From an uncultured Rhodospirillales bacterium (lineage in GTDB: Bacteria > Pseudomonadota > Alphaproteobacteria > CACIAM-22H2), in assembly GCA_937926175.1 (NCBI GenBank), contig CALANV010000001.1, positions 1 to 60,459 of the forward strand: a stretch of 60,459 bases of DNA. Direction: 5' to 3'. Made by a program: the position numbers and the translations under genes. A model generated the notes under the pieces. That model did not search any database. It was given only the letters and a program-made list of their open reading frames with translations, and had not been told where the DNA came from. This document shows positions 1 to 8,860 of this stretch, one piece after another (position 1 is the stretch's first letter; the number at the start of each line of letters is the position of its first letter).

Positions 1-1
1 G

Positions 2-55
2 GAACGGCTGGAACGGCTGGAACGGCTGGAACGGCTGGAACGGCTGGAACGGCTG
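2..55. repeat. 9-bp tandem repeat, six copies
   Basis: Six perfect head-to-tail copies of GAACGGCTG. The array may begin outside the window. It lies 50 bases beyond the stop of glcF, so it is intergenic or the 3' end of an unseen gene. Read rightward it would encode ERL, GTA or NGW triplets. Copy number of such arrays can vary by slippage. Confidence 0.95.
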
Positions 56-104
56 CCAAGGGCAGCCATTTCAGGGGCTTGAGCCGATGTCAAGGACCTG
101 ATGC

Positions 105-1424
105 TCAGGCCGCCCGCGCGTCCTTTGCGACGAGCCCGGCCGGCTTCGGGCCACCGGTCGCCCAGTCGAGCAGTTCGACCGTGTGGACCACCGGAATGCC
201 GGTGCCTGAGGCGATCTGGGTGATGCAGCCGATGTTTCCGGCCGCGACCACGTCGGGCCGCACGCTTTCGATGTTGCGGACCTTGCGCGCCTTGAGGGCG
301 TCGGCCAGCTCGGGCTGCAGCATGTTGTACGTGCCGGCCGAACCGCAGCACAGATGCCCCTCGGGAACGTCCACCACCCGGAACCCGGCCGCCGCGAGCA
401 GATCCTTCGGCGCGCGGGTGACCTTTTGCCCATGCTGCAGCGAGCACGCGGCATGATACGCAACCGTCAGCCGTCCGGCCGCCTCGCGCCCCGCAGCGGT
501 GGGCGCGATGCCGAGTTCGAGGAGCAGCTCGCTCACGTCGCGCGTCATCGCGGCGATGCGCGCGGCGGGCGTCGCCCAGCGCGGATCGTCGCGGAACATG
601 AAGCCGTAGTCCTTCACGGTCGTGCCGCAGCCCGAGGCATTGATGACAACGCGATCGGGCCCGCGCCCGTCATAGAGCGCCGTCCACGCCATGATGTTCG
701 CCTTCGCGGCGGCGTGCGCTGCTTCCGTCTGCCCCAGGTGATGCGTGAGCGCGCCGCAGCATCCAGCCCCCTTGGCGACGGCGACCTCGCAGCCGTGACG
801 CGTCAGAAGCCGGATGGTCGCCTCGTTGATCTGCGGACTCAGCACCTGCTGTGCACAGCCGTTGAGTAGCGCGACGCGCAGCCGCGTCGGCCCTTCGGCC
901 GGAAAGACCTGCGGCTTGTCGACGGTCGACGGGTTGGGAAGCGAAGCCGGCGCGAGCCTCAGCATCGCGGCGAGCCGTGCCGGCATGAACCGGGCGAACG
1001 GGCGTACCAGCATCGCGCCGGCGAGCGCGAGGCGGAACAGGTGCGGACGCGGCAGCACCGTGCCCAGAAACCATCGGACCGCTCGATCGATCGCCGGGCG
1101 CCGATACGTTTTCTCGATATGGGCGCGCGCATGATCGACGAGGTGCATGTAGTGCACGCCCGACGGACAGGTCGTCATGCACGACAGACACGACAGGCAA
1201 CGGTCGATATGCGTCACCGTGCGCGCGTCCGCCGGCCGGCCCTTTTCGAGCATGTCCTTGATCAGGTAGATGCGGCCGCGCGGACTGTCGAGTTCGTCGC
1301 CCAGCAGCACATAGGTCGGACACGTCGCAGTGCAGAACCCGCAATGCACGCAGGTACGGAGAATCTTCTCCGCCTCGCGGACGTCCGGATCGGCAAGCTG
1401 GGCGAGCGTGAAATTGGTTTGCAT
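105..1424 (-). CDS. glcF: Glycolate oxidase iron-sulfur subunit GlcF
   Basis: Iron-sulfur subunit of the membrane-associated glycolate oxidase, which oxidises glycolate to glyoxylate and passes electrons towards the respiratory chain. The 439-aa product has two [4Fe-4S] ferredoxin motifs near the N-terminus (Cys25/28/31/35 and Cys76/79/82/86, each ending in CP). Two CCG modules follow in the C-terminal half (GCCGALTHH and CCGSAGTYN), as in GlcF and heterodisulfide reductase-like subunits. The length is normal for the family. It is the last gene of a leftward glcD-glcE-glcF operon, 69 bases after glcE. The family and context leave little doubt. Confidence 0.95.
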   Translation of the reverse strand: MQTNFTLAQLADPDVREAEKILRTCVHCGFCTATCPTYVLLGDELDSPRGRIYLIKDMLEKGRPADARTVTHIDRCLSCLSCMTTCPSGVHYMHLVDHARAHIEKTYRRPAIDRAVRWFLGTVLPRPHLFRLALAGAMLVRPFARFMPARLAAMLRLAPASLPNPSTVDKPQVFPAEGPTRLRVALLNGCAQQVLSPQINEATIRLLTRHGCEVAVAKGAGCCGALTHHLGQTEAAHAAAKANIMAWTALYDGRGPDRVVINASGCGTTVKDYGFMFRDDPRWATPAARIAAMTRDVSELLLELGIAPTAAGREAAGRLTVAYHAACSLQHGQKVTRAPKDLLAAAGFRVVDVPEGHLCCGSAGTYNMLQPELADALKARKVRNIESVRPDVVAAGNIGCITQIASGTGIPVVHTVELLDWATGGPKPAGLVAKDARAA

Positions 1425-1493
1425 CGGTCAGTGCCGGTCAATCCGTTCTCTGCCGGGGGAGAAGGGCTTCATATTGGCTGCGGCGATCCGTCA

Positions 1494-2717
1494 TCACACC
1501 CCCGCGTACATGCGGCCGGGATTGAGGATGCGCTTCGGATCGAAGGCGTCCTTGATCCGCCGGGTAATGTCGGCAAGCGTGCCCTGCTGCGGTTGGAAAA
1601 CCGGTACGGCGGCGCGCAGACTGTCGCTTGCGCGGAACAACGTCGCATGCCCGCCGGTTGCGGCGACGACGTCACGGATCAGACCGGCGCCGCCATCCTC
1701 GGTCGGCGCCGTCGCCAACCAGACGAGGCCGCCGCCCCAGTCGTAGAAGAACTCGGCGCCGAGGGCGGCGGCAACGGCCGCCACCACCTTCGGCCCGTCC
1801 GATGGCGGCACCGAGAGGCGCCACAGGACCTTGCCGGGATCGGGCAGAAGTGACGCGACGTCGCGCACCTCGTGCCACAATCTGATGCTGTTCGTCGTAT
1901 GCAGTTCCTCGAGCGCGCCGCGCGCGCTCAGCAGCGCCTTGAGACCGTCGCAGCGTGCCGTGACGGAGGTGCCGGTGCCTTCGATCCGAAGTGCGGTGAC
2001 AGCCTCGCCCCGACGCCGCACATAGTCGACGCCCGAGCGTTGCGCGACCGTTGCCGGCAGATGCGCCGCCCCGGACACCTCGAACGGGCTGTTGAGCGCC
2101 TCGGCCATGGCCGCGGTGGCCGTCACATCGTCGAGACCGTAGACGATCACGGTGCGTGTCTTTGCCGGCGCCGGCAGCACCTTGAGGGTGATCTCGTCCA
2201 TCACCGCGAGCGTGCCGAACGAGCCCGTGAGCAGCTTGCCGAGGTCATAGCCGGTGACGTTCTTGACGACCTTGCCGCCCGCCTTGAACGACTCGCCGCG
2301 TCCCGACACGCCGTTGAAGCCGAGCACGTGGTCGCGCGCAGCCCCCATCTTGACGCGGCGCGGTCCCGACAGGTTGCACGCGACGACGCCGCCGAGCGTG
2401 CCGCCGTCCGGCGCCATGCCGTAAAGCGGGCCCGTATCCATCGGCTCGAAGGCCAGCATCTGGTTCCGGCCGCGCAGCACGGCATCGATCTCCACCATCG
2501 GCGTGCCGGCGCGTGCCGTCAGTACCAGCTCCTCGGGCTCGTACGACACGATACCCGCGAGCGCGGAAAGATCGAGCGTGCGGCTCGTCTGCATCGGCCG
2601 GCCGAGCGCGCGGCGCGTACCGTGACCGCGCACGTCGAGACTTGCTTCCTCGGCGGCGGCCCACGCAATGACGTCGCGGAGCTGTGCCGCCGTCGTCGGT
2701 TTCAGGACCTCGCTCAT
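1494..2717 (-). CDS. glcE: Glycolate oxidase FAD-binding subunit GlcE
   Basis: Second flavin-type subunit of glycolate oxidase, 407 aa. The N-terminal half is a PCMH-type FAD-binding domain with PMVEIDAVL and GGTLGGVVACNLSGP motifs (residues about 75-125) and the GGKVVKNVTGYD segment. The C-terminal end, DPKRILNPGRM, is the usual close of FAD-linked oxidases. It is shorter than GlcD, as expected for GlcE. The start codon overlaps the glcD stop (TGATG), showing translational coupling. Confidence 0.93.
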   Translation of the reverse strand: MSEVLKPTTAAQLRDVIAWAAAEEASLDVRGHGTRRALGRPMQTSRTLDLSALAGIVSYEPEELVLTARAGTPMVEIDAVLRGRNQMLAFEPMDTGPLYGMAPDGGTLGGVVACNLSGPRRVKMGAARDHVLGFNGVSGRGESFKAGGKVVKNVTGYDLGKLLTGSFGTLAVMDEITLKVLPAPAKTRTVIVYGLDDVTATAAMAEALNSPFEVSGAAHLPATVAQRSGVDYVRRRGEAVTALRIEGTGTSVTARCDGLKALLSARGALEELHTTNSIRLWHEVRDVASLLPDPGKVLWRLSVPPSDGPKVVAAVAAALGAEFFYDWGGGLVWLATAPTEDGGAGLIRDVVAATGGHATLFRASDSLRAAVPVFQPQQGTLADITRRIKDAFDPKRILNPGRMYAGV

Positions 2718-4204
2718 CAGAACCGCGGAATGTCAGGAAACGGCAGCTGTCCGCGATGCACGTGCATCCGGCCGAGCTCGGCACAGCGATGGAGCACGGG
2801 GAACACCTTGCCGGGGTTGAGCAGCCCCTGCGGGTCGAACGCGCATTTGAGCCGCTGCTGGTGCGCGAGATCGGTCTCGTCGAACATCGTGCCCATCAGG
2901 TCGCGCTTCTCGACCCCGACACCATGCTCGCCGGTGAGTACGCCACCGACCTCGACGCATAGGCGCAGGATGTCGGCGCCGAGCCTCTCGGCGGCTTCGA
3001 CCTCCTTGGGATTGTTCGCGTCGAACAGGATGAGGGGATGCAGGTTGCCGTCACCGGCATGGAACACGTTGGCGACGCGCAGGCCATGCTTTTCGGCCAG
3101 CGCGCCGATGCGGTCGAGCACGGCGGGAAGCTGCTTCCGCGGGATCGTGCCGTCCATGCAGATGTAATCGGGCGAGATGCGGCCGACCGCAGGGAATGCG
3201 GCCTTGCGGCCGGCCCAGAACGCGGCGCGCTCCGCCTCGCTGGTACTGACGCGGACATAGGTGGCGCCCTGCGCGCGCGCGATCCCCTCGACCGTGGCGA
3301 TCAGTTCGTCGACTTCGGCCTGCGGCCCGTCGAGCTCGACGATCAGCAGGGATTCGACATCGAGCGGATAGCCCGCGTGCACGAAGGCCTCGGCGGCGTG
3401 AATTGCGGGCCGGTCCATCATTTCCATCCCGCCGGGGATGATGCCTGCCCCGATGATGGCGGCGACGCAGGCGCCGCCCGCGGCGACCGAAGGGAACCCC
3501 AGCAGCACGGCGCGCGCCGTCTCGGGCTTGCGCAGGATGCGCACCGTCACCTCGGTGACGACGCCGAGCAATCCTTCGGACCCGGTGATGACGCCGAGCA
3601 GATCATAGCCACCGGCATCGAGATGCTTGCCGCCGATGCGCACGATCTCGCCGTTCATCAGCACGAGCTCGACACCAAGCACGTTGTTGGTGGTGAGCCC
3701 GTACTTGAGGCAGTGCACGCCGCCCGAGTTCTCGGCGATATTGCCGCCGATGGTGCAGGCGATCTGGCTCGACGGATCGGGCGCGTAATAGAAGCCCGCG
3801 TGCGCGACCGCGTTGGTGATGCCCAGGTTGGTGACGCCCGGCTGTGCGACGACGCAGCGGTTGGCGTAGTCGATCTCGAGGATCCGGTTGAACTTGCCCA
3901 TGCCGAGCAGCACGCCGTCGCTGAGTGGCAGCGCGCCGCCCGAGAGTCCGGTGCCGGCACCGCGCGGCACGACCTTGATGCCGTTGTCGTGGCAATAGCG
4001 CAGCACGTGCGACACCTGTTCGGTCGTCGACGGCAGCACGACCACCATCGGCATCTGCCGGTAGATGTTCAGGCCGTCGCACTCGTAGGCGCGCAGCTCC
4101 GATTCGTCGTCGATCACGCCCTCGCCGGGCACGATCTCGCGCAAACGGGCGACGATTTCGGCGCGGCGGGCGAGCACCGCTGCGTCCGGCGCCGGCATCT
4201 TCAT
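2717..4204 (-). CDS. glcD: Glycolate oxidase catalytic subunit GlcD
   Basis: FAD-linked catalytic subunit of glycolate oxidase, 495 aa, a normal length. The FAD-binding PCMH domain includes VVPRGAGTGLSGG (about residues 98-110) and IGGNIAENSGG. The C-terminal FAD-oxidase domain contains HAGDGNLHP and ends its conserved part with GEHGVG and DPQGLLNPGKVF. It is the first gene of the leftward glcDEF operon. The short upstream region to 4298 holds no gene and must carry the promoter. No divergent glcC regulator is present. Confidence 0.95.
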   Translation of the reverse strand: MKMPAPDAAVLARRAEIVARLREIVPGEGVIDDESELRAYECDGLNIYRQMPMVVVLPSTTEQVSHVLRYCHDNGIKVVPRGAGTGLSGGALPLSDGVLLGMGKFNRILEIDYANRCVVAQPGVTNLGITNAVAHAGFYYAPDPSSQIACTIGGNIAENSGGVHCLKYGLTTNNVLGVELVLMNGEIVRIGGKHLDAGGYDLLGVITGSEGLLGVVTEVTVRILRKPETARAVLLGFPSVAAGGACVAAIIGAGIIPGGMEMMDRPAIHAAEAFVHAGYPLDVESLLIVELDGPQAEVDELIATVEGIARAQGATYVRVSTSEAERAAFWAGRKAAFPAVGRISPDYICMDGTIPRKQLPAVLDRIGALAEKHGLRVANVFHAGDGNLHPLILFDANNPKEVEAAERLGADILRLCVEVGGVLTGEHGVGVEKRDLMGTMFDETDLAHQQRLKCAFDPQGLLNPGKVFPVLHRCAELGRMHVHRGQLPFPDIPRF

Positions 4205-4298
4205 CTGAGCGGGCCTCCCGCGATCGGTTGTGAAACTGCCTATGACTTAACCATCGCTTCGAACACTGTCCAGTTCGTCCGCAGCGGGCACAAACGAA

Positions 4299-4322
4299 AC
4301 GCGCCGCCCGAGGGCGGCGCGT
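4299..4322 (-). terminator. Rho-independent terminator of rpmJ
   Basis: Perfect inverted repeat of 11 bp per arm (ACGCGCCGCCC) with a 2-base loop. On the minus strand it is followed by TTCGTTTG. It lies about 27 bases past the rpmJ stop codon, the expected place for its terminator. Confidence 0.75.
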
Positions 4323-4349
4323 CGTCGGGTCCGGGGCCTGCCGGGCCGA

Positions 4350-4475
4350 TCAGCCCTGGCGCGCCTTGAACCGCGGATTGGCCTTGTTGATGACGTAGAC
4401 GCGACCCTTGCGCCGGACGATGCGGCAGTTCTTGTCGCGCTTCTTCGCCGCCTTGAGCGAATTGATGACCTTCAT
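4350..4475 (-). CDS. rpmJ: 50S ribosomal protein L36
   Basis: A 41-aa, very basic protein beginning MKVINSLKAAKKRDKNCRI and ending NPRFKARQG, matching bacterial L36. It has a single Cys (residue 17) and lacks the zinc-binding Cys/His set, so it is the zinc-free type common in alphaproteobacteria. It would bind 23S rRNA in the large subunit. It stands as a single gene with its own terminator, outside any ribosomal operon, as is usual for the alphaproteobacterial copy. Confidence 0.95.
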   Translation of the reverse strand: MKVINSLKAAKKRDKNCRIVRRKGRVYVINKANPRFKARQG

Positions 4476-4629
4476 GACACGAGCTCCGACCACACGGGTT
4501 CGCCAAAAACGCAAGATGCGGCGCCATCACCTTTCCGACCGGCGCCGCACCGCAAAGCGCGCGGGACCATATCGGCCCTACCCTATCCTTGTCAATGCAC
4601 GGAGGGCCCGTTGCGGCCTTCCCGCGCGC

Positions 4630-4749
4630 TCAGAACAGCACGATCGGCGCGATCTTGAGGGCGATGAAACCAAGCGCAGCCATGGCCCCCCACATCCCGC
4701 CGCGCAGGAACCCGTCAACGAACCGGTTCAAAGCCTGCGTAACCCCCAT
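4630..4749 (-). CDS. 39-aa single-pass membrane protein
   Basis: Small protein starting MGVTQALNRFVDGFLRGGMW followed by one hydrophobic helix (about residues 20-38, AMAALGFIALKIAPIVLF). The start is chosen because a near-perfect Shine-Dalgarno (AGGAGGTG) sits just upstream of this ATG. The longer frame to 4833 has no such site and is hydrophilic. Function is not recognised. Its neighbours are rpmJ and a methyltransferase on the same strand. Confidence 0.6.
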   Translation of the reverse strand: MGVTQALNRFVDGFLRGGMWGAMAALGFIALKIAPIVLF

Positions 4750-4843
4750 TGGCACCTCCTCTTGGCTCGTTCCGGACGATTGTTCATGTTTTGTTCTAAT
4801 CGTCAAGTCCGAACGGCTGGCCCCCCGGTGCACAGGCGGCGGG

Positions 4844-5905
4844 TCAGGCTGTTACCTTTTTCAGGGCGTAGAGTCGGACGCAGCGCAGGTCGCCGGAATC
4901 GAATGCCGCGACGCGGCGGCTCCAGAGCTCGACCTCATGGGTCAGGCTCATCACCTCCTCGGGCCGCAGCGACTTGGGCTTGAGCGTGTCGGCCAGGCGC
5001 TTCCACCCGTCGAGAACGAGGCCGCGGAACTCGCTGGTGATGTCCTCGGCGACGCGCAGGTCGAAGTTCAGGGACCTGATGTCGCGCGTGTAATCGTCGA
5101 GCGTATAGAGTTCCGGCCGGTGATCTTCGCCGGCAATCCAGTCGATGAGCGCCTTTGAGTTCGCACCCTTCTTAGTGACGACGAACTCGAGAAACATGAG
5201 CTGCCCACCCGGCTTGAGCGCCTTGTGAGTCTCGGCGAGCAGGCGCTTCTTGTTGGCAAGAAAGAGAAAGACCAGGCGTGCGAAGATGGCGTCGTACTTC
5301 TTCGCGGGCAGTTCGACCGACAGCGGATCGAACCACTCGATCGGCGCCTTCTTGCCGAGGCCGGCGCGCTCGGAGGCGTCCATGCCGGCCTTGGCGAGCG
5401 TCGGCGAGGCCTCCATCCCAGTGACCCAGGTGCCGAAGGATTTGGCGATGACCCGGGCAGCGCCGCCGAGGCCGCTGCCGAGGTCGAGCATCGACTTCTC
5501 CTTGTTGAGCCCCATCGGCTTGACCAGCTTCAGCACATGGTCGGCACCGCCGGGAAACGAGAAGCCGTCGCTCCAGATCAGTTCCGAGATCTTGACCCGC
5601 TCCGCCGACCAGCGATCGGGAAGTACCCGCGGCGGTACGTCGCCAGCCGGCGGGCGCTGGACCGCTGGCGCGGGCTTCGCAGGAACGGCTTCGGGTTCGG
5701 GCTTCGGTTCGTCAGGCAGGTAATAGCCTTCCCACCACGCGATGAACCGTTTGCGCAGACGCGAGTCCGGCCCGAGCAGGGCGTGCAATCGGCTGCGAAT
5801 GGAGCGCCCGGCCGCCGCCGAATCGACACCGCCCGGGTCCTCGGTGTCGGCACCGGACTGAGGGGTGGCGACAGCCGGCTCTCTTTCTTTCGTCGAGGCG
5901 ATCAT
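4844..5905 (-). CDS. Class I SAM-dependent methyltransferase
   Basis: A 353-aa protein with a Rossmann methyltransferase core from about residue 105. Motif I is LDLGSGLGGAAR (about 140-151), with the acidic GMEAS strand next and FARLVFLF/KPGGQLMFLEF later. The first 100 residues are low-complexity, Pro/Ala-rich and charged, with a short RKRFIAWWEGYYLPDEP segment. This suggests an unstructured or membrane-proximal N-terminus. Fold and cofactor are clear, but the substrate cannot be inferred. It may be co-transcribed with the small membrane gene downstream. Confidence 0.85.
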   Translation of the reverse strand: MIASTKEREPAVATPQSGADTEDPGGVDSAAAGRSIRSRLHALLGPDSRLRKRFIAWWEGYYLPDEPKPEPEAVPAKPAPAVQRPPAGDVPPRVLPDRWSAERVKISELIWSDGFSFPGGADHVLKLVKPMGLNKEKSMLDLGSGLGGAARVIAKSFGTWVTGMEASPTLAKAGMDASERAGLGKKAPIEWFDPLSVELPAKKYDAIFARLVFLFLANKKRLLAETHKALKPGGQLMFLEFVVTKKGANSKALIDWIAGEDHRPELYTLDDYTRDIRSLNFDLRVAEDITSEFRGLVLDGWKRLADTLKPKSLRPEEVMSLTHEVELWSRRVAAFDSGDLRCVRLYALKKVTA

Positions 5906-5998
5906 CTCCGTTCACCTGACGGCCGGATGGGTACGGCGCCGGCCGCCTTGAGGATGCCAGCAACGCTTTAAATATCGGTAAACCCTGACATACCTCTT

Positions 5999-6346
5999 TC
6001 AAAGGGATGGCCAGGACGCCAATGCCGCCAGCACGACAGCGCCGGTCGCGACACCGAGGAGAAGGTTTCGGCGGAAGATGAAGAAGGCGGCAGTCCCGAC
6101 TGCCGCAGCCGCCAGCCGGGTACCCGTCCCGGTCGCCTGAAGCGGCCCGACCGGCAGGATGATCATGCGCACGACCAGGCCGGCGAGCAACGCGTAGGCG
6201 ATGCAGCCGACGAAGTCGAGAACCGGACTGTCGGCGCGAATGCGGTCCGACAGCGCGACGCCGAGCGCCCGCCAGATGTAGGTGGCCGCCGCACCGACGA
6301 GGACCACGCCATAAGGCCAAAGTGCCTCCCAGCCCGCGTCAGACAT
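5999..6346 (-). CDS. azlD: AzlD family branched-chain amino acid export subunit
   Basis: A 115-aa hydrophobic protein with three to four membrane helices (VVLVGAAATYIWRALGVAL, VGCIAYALLAGLVVRMIIL and two C-terminal helices), typical of AzlD. AzlC and AzlD together form an exporter for branched-chain amino acids in the inner membrane. It overlaps the end of azlC by 8 bases, showing coupling. The low sequence specificity of short membrane proteins is offset by the azlC neighbour. Confidence 0.85.
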   Translation of the reverse strand: MSDAGWEALWPYGVVLVGAAATYIWRALGVALSDRIRADSPVLDFVGCIAYALLAGLVVRMIILPVGPLQATGTGTRLAAAAVGTAAFFIFRRNLLLGVATGAVVLAALASWPSL

Positions 6347-7115
6347 GTCGCCGTCTCAACTGCCGGTCGATTGCGAAGGCGAGAACGCCGCCGATGACGC
6401 CGGTCAGCAATAGCCCCCAGGTCGGCGTCACGAGATGAAGGAGCGGTCCGGCGATCGCCCCGCACACCAGCGCGAGCACGCGCCCGCGATGCCGCAGGTC
6501 GCCGAGAAAGAGCAGCATGAAGTACATCGGATTGACGAACACGAGACCGAGCGACACCGCCGGCGGTACGACACCGGATGCGAGGAAGCCGGCGACGGTG
6601 CCGGCAAGAGCGGCGCCCAGGATGGTCCCGGCGAAGCCGACGAAGAACGGCATGCGTTGTGCGGGCGGCATGTCCGGACAGCGGATCATCGCCACGGCCC
6701 ATCCGGTCACTGCGATCAGGTGCGCGACCAGATAGTTCCACCAGCGCGGGCGACCCGGCACGCGCAGCAACGGCATCAGCGTGATCGTCATCGGCATCAT
6801 GCGCGCATTCGTCAGCGCCACGGCGATGAAGATCGCCACCACGGACGCGCCGAGGGCATAGAGTTCGACGAGCGCAACCTGTCCCGGCAGTGCCCAGGTA
6901 CTGATGGTCGAGAACAGGCCTACGCCGAGGCTCAAACCCGACTCCCGCACCAACGAACCGAAGCCCAGATAGCTCGCGCCGAGCACGAGTGCCGGTGCGC
7001 CGCACGCCTCGCGTACGCCCGCCAGCGCCGCGCGACGGGGTGAACCGTAATCGACGGGATAGGACTGCGCCGAAAGCTTGGGATCGGAGTGGATCGGTTT
7101 CACGGGACGTGGCAA
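6339..7115 (-). CDS. azlC: AzlC family permease
   Basis: A 258-aa integral membrane protein of the AzlC family, the larger subunit of the AzlCD branched-chain amino acid exporter. Conserved-looking features are the early GVREACGAPALVLGASYLGF segment, the VALTNARMMPM motif and the DRQLRRR tail. The ATG at 7115 gives about 28 hydrophilic N-terminal residues before the first helix, and a later start is possible. It is first in the azlC-azlD pair, divergent from trxC. Confidence 0.88.
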   Translation of the reverse strand: MPRPVKPIHSDPKLSAQSYPVDYGSPRRAALAGVREACGAPALVLGASYLGFGSLVRESGLSLGVGLFSTISTWALPGQVALVELYALGASVVAIFIAVALTNARMMPMTITLMPLLRVPGRPRWWNYLVAHLIAVTGWAVAMIRCPDMPPAQRMPFFVGFAGTILGAALAGTVAGFLASGVVPPAVSLGLVFVNPMYFMLLFLGDLRHRGRVLALVCGAIAGPLLHLVTPTWGLLLTGVIGGVLAFAIDRQLRRRHV

Positions 7116-7506
7116 GCCGCGCCGAACGGCGCGACGTCACCCTTGCCGTTCGTGCCCCCCGATGTCAACCCGATGCCGATGCAATGATGCCATGCCGACA
7201 CCGGGATACATGGCTGTCCGACGTCGCGCGCGTATCGACTCAATCCGCCCGGACGCCACAGCGCGGCGTCCCTTCACGCCCGGGGAGCGGCCCGCAAAGT
7301 CAGCCGCATGGCTTGGATCAAAGCCCGCGTTCCCGCGTTGGCGCATGATGGGACCCCGGATGGCCGGGCTTCCGGTCAAGAAAGACGGCGCACGCACCCG
7401 ATACGGTCCCTGCATCGCCCGACAAGGGGTCAGGTGGCGGCCCGCCGCATGGTCGACGCCCTCCCGGCCGATGCGACGGAAGGGACGATCACTCTCGAGC
7501 CTCGGG
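7116..7506. other. Divergent intergenic region azlC-trxC
   Basis: 391 bases between two divergent genes. It presumably holds both promoters. Open frames across it have no recognisable protein, and I see no repeat or structured RNA. Confidence 0.5.
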
Positions 7507-7962
7507 ATGAAGGAAAAGACCATCCATGTCGTGTGCCCGCACTGCGACGCGACCAACCGGGTGCCGGCGTCGCGGCTTGCGGAGGGCGGCAAGTGTGGCG
7601 CGTGCCACCGCCTACTTTTTGTCGGCGAACCCGTCGACTTCACGGAGGCACGCGCCCAACGTCATCTGCGCCACAGCGACATTCCGCTGCTGATCGATTT
7701 CTGGGCGCCGTGGTGCAATCCATGCCGCGTGATGGCCCCGCACTTCGTCGCGGCGGCGCAACGGTTCGAGCCGGCGCTGCGCTTCGCGAGAATCGATGTC
7801 GATCAGGCGCCGGCAATGGCCGCCGCCTATCAGATCCGCAGCATACCGACCATTGTGCTGTTCGTCCGCGGCCGCGAGGTGGCACGTCACGCCGGCGCAA
7901 TGTTGCAAGACGAGCTCTTTGACTGGATCAGACCGCATCTCGCACAAGATGCGGCGCGCTGA
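7507..7962 (+). CDS. trxC: Thioredoxin 2 (TrxC-type), active site WCNPC
   Basis: A 151-aa cytoplasmic disulfide reductase. The N-terminal zinc knuckle has Cys10/Cys13 and Cys30/Cys33 (CPHC and CGAC), diagnostic of TrxC over TrxA. The thioredoxin fold follows with APWCNPCRVMAPHF (Cys70, Cys73) and the cis-proline loop SIPTIVLF (Pro113). The active site reads WCNPC instead of the usual WCGPC. The start is the ATG just before the zinc knuckle, although the frame stays open far upstream. It ends 77 bases from the convergent DUF2383 gene. Confidence 0.92.
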   Translation: MKEKTIHVVCPHCDATNRVPASRLAEGGKCGACHRLLFVGEPVDFTEARAQRHLRHSDIPLLIDFWAPWCNPCRVMAPHFVAAAQRFEPALRFARIDVDQAPAMAAAYQIRSIPTIVLFVRGREVARHAGAMLQDELFDWIRPHLAQDAAR

Positions 7963-8038
7963 CGTCGCAAGGTGACTGCCCCGATACGCAAGGGCGCGCC
8001 GCGGCGTACCCGCGTTGCGGCGTACGCACCTGAAAATT

Positions 8039-8701
8039 CTACCAGTAACGCCGGCGGCTCGGCTGCTCCGGCATCATGGTCGAGACGGTGAGCGCACCGA
8101 TGGCGAAGCCGAGCGCGAAGACGAGAAGGCTGCTCATGATCGGCCGCTCGTACATGTACTGGCTGACCGCACCGGTGCCGGCCGTCATCCGGTGTGCAAG
8201 CTCGCCGGTACGCCGCGTGCCGGCCGTGCCGCTCATGGCACGATAGCGGTTGCGGGTCTCGCGCACGCGCCGATGCTGCTGTTCCACGATGCGTCGCACC
8301 TCGTCGGGCAGATCCTGCGAAAGCGCTTCGTCGTAGGCCTCTTCGGCGGCGCTCTCGCCGCGCGCAACCTCCTCGAGAATGGCTTGACGATGGTTGCGCG
8401 AAATGGCGGTCCTGAGGTCTGTCCACATGCGGTGCGCCGCACCGGCCATGCTGCCTTCGGTCCAGGTCGGCTCGCCGCCCTGCTCGCGGATGAGGCGATC
8501 CAGTTCGGCTGCCATCGACGAACGCTCGTTGGCCAGCTGCTCGAACTGTTGTTTGAGGTCGGCATCCCTGGCGTTTTCGGCCGCGCGCCGATAGCCGATT
8601 TCACTGTCGTGACAGCGAGCGCTCAGATCCTGCAGAACGGAAATTACGCTTTGACTCCCTCGCGTCGTCGCCTGGCCCGTGGTCGCGCTCACGTTGTCCA
8701 T
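8039..8701 (-). CDS. DUF2383/PA2169-family four-helix-bundle protein with C-terminal membrane anchor
   Basis: A 220-aa protein. Residues about 20-135 match the ferritin-like four-helix DUF2383 fold (VISVLQDLSARCHDSEIGYR, then ELDRLIREQGGEP and RGESAAEEAYDEAL). A single hydrophobic helix near the C-terminus (SSLLVFALGFAIGALTV) probably anchors it in the inner membrane, which the short family members lack. The start is the second ATG, because GCAGGAGCG sits at the right distance. The first ATG is five codons earlier. The family is linked to stress, and its exact role is unknown. Confidence 0.82.
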   Translation of the reverse strand: MDNVSATTGQATTRGSQSVISVLQDLSARCHDSEIGYRRAAENARDADLKQQFEQLANERSSMAAELDRLIREQGGEPTWTEGSMAGAAHRMWTDLRTAISRNHRQAILEEVARGESAAEEAYDEALSQDLPDEVRRIVEQQHRRVRETRNRYRAMSGTAGTRRTGELAHRMTAGTGAVSQYMYERPIMSSLLVFALGFAIGALTVSTMMPEQPSRRRYW

Positions 8702-8860
8702 TTCACGCTCCTGCATCCCGATCGGTTTGAAAGGTGACTATTCAAAGCCGGGGCGCCGCGGTTTGTTCCGCAAGGCTCCGTTTCAGCCGCCGCAACGCGT
8801 TACCGTTGCCGTCTGCGGCAGAGCAGGACAGTATGGACGTCCCGTCACGTCGATTCCGCA

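Noticed and set aside
1041..3167. Long rightward frames across glcF-glcD
   Set aside because: Antisense shadows of three strongly recognised genes, with Arg-rich composition.
8702..8860. 6S RNA upstream of 5-formyl-THF cyclo-ligase
   Set aside because: 6S RNA is often found here, but the 159-base gap shows no clear long hairpin with a central bubble.
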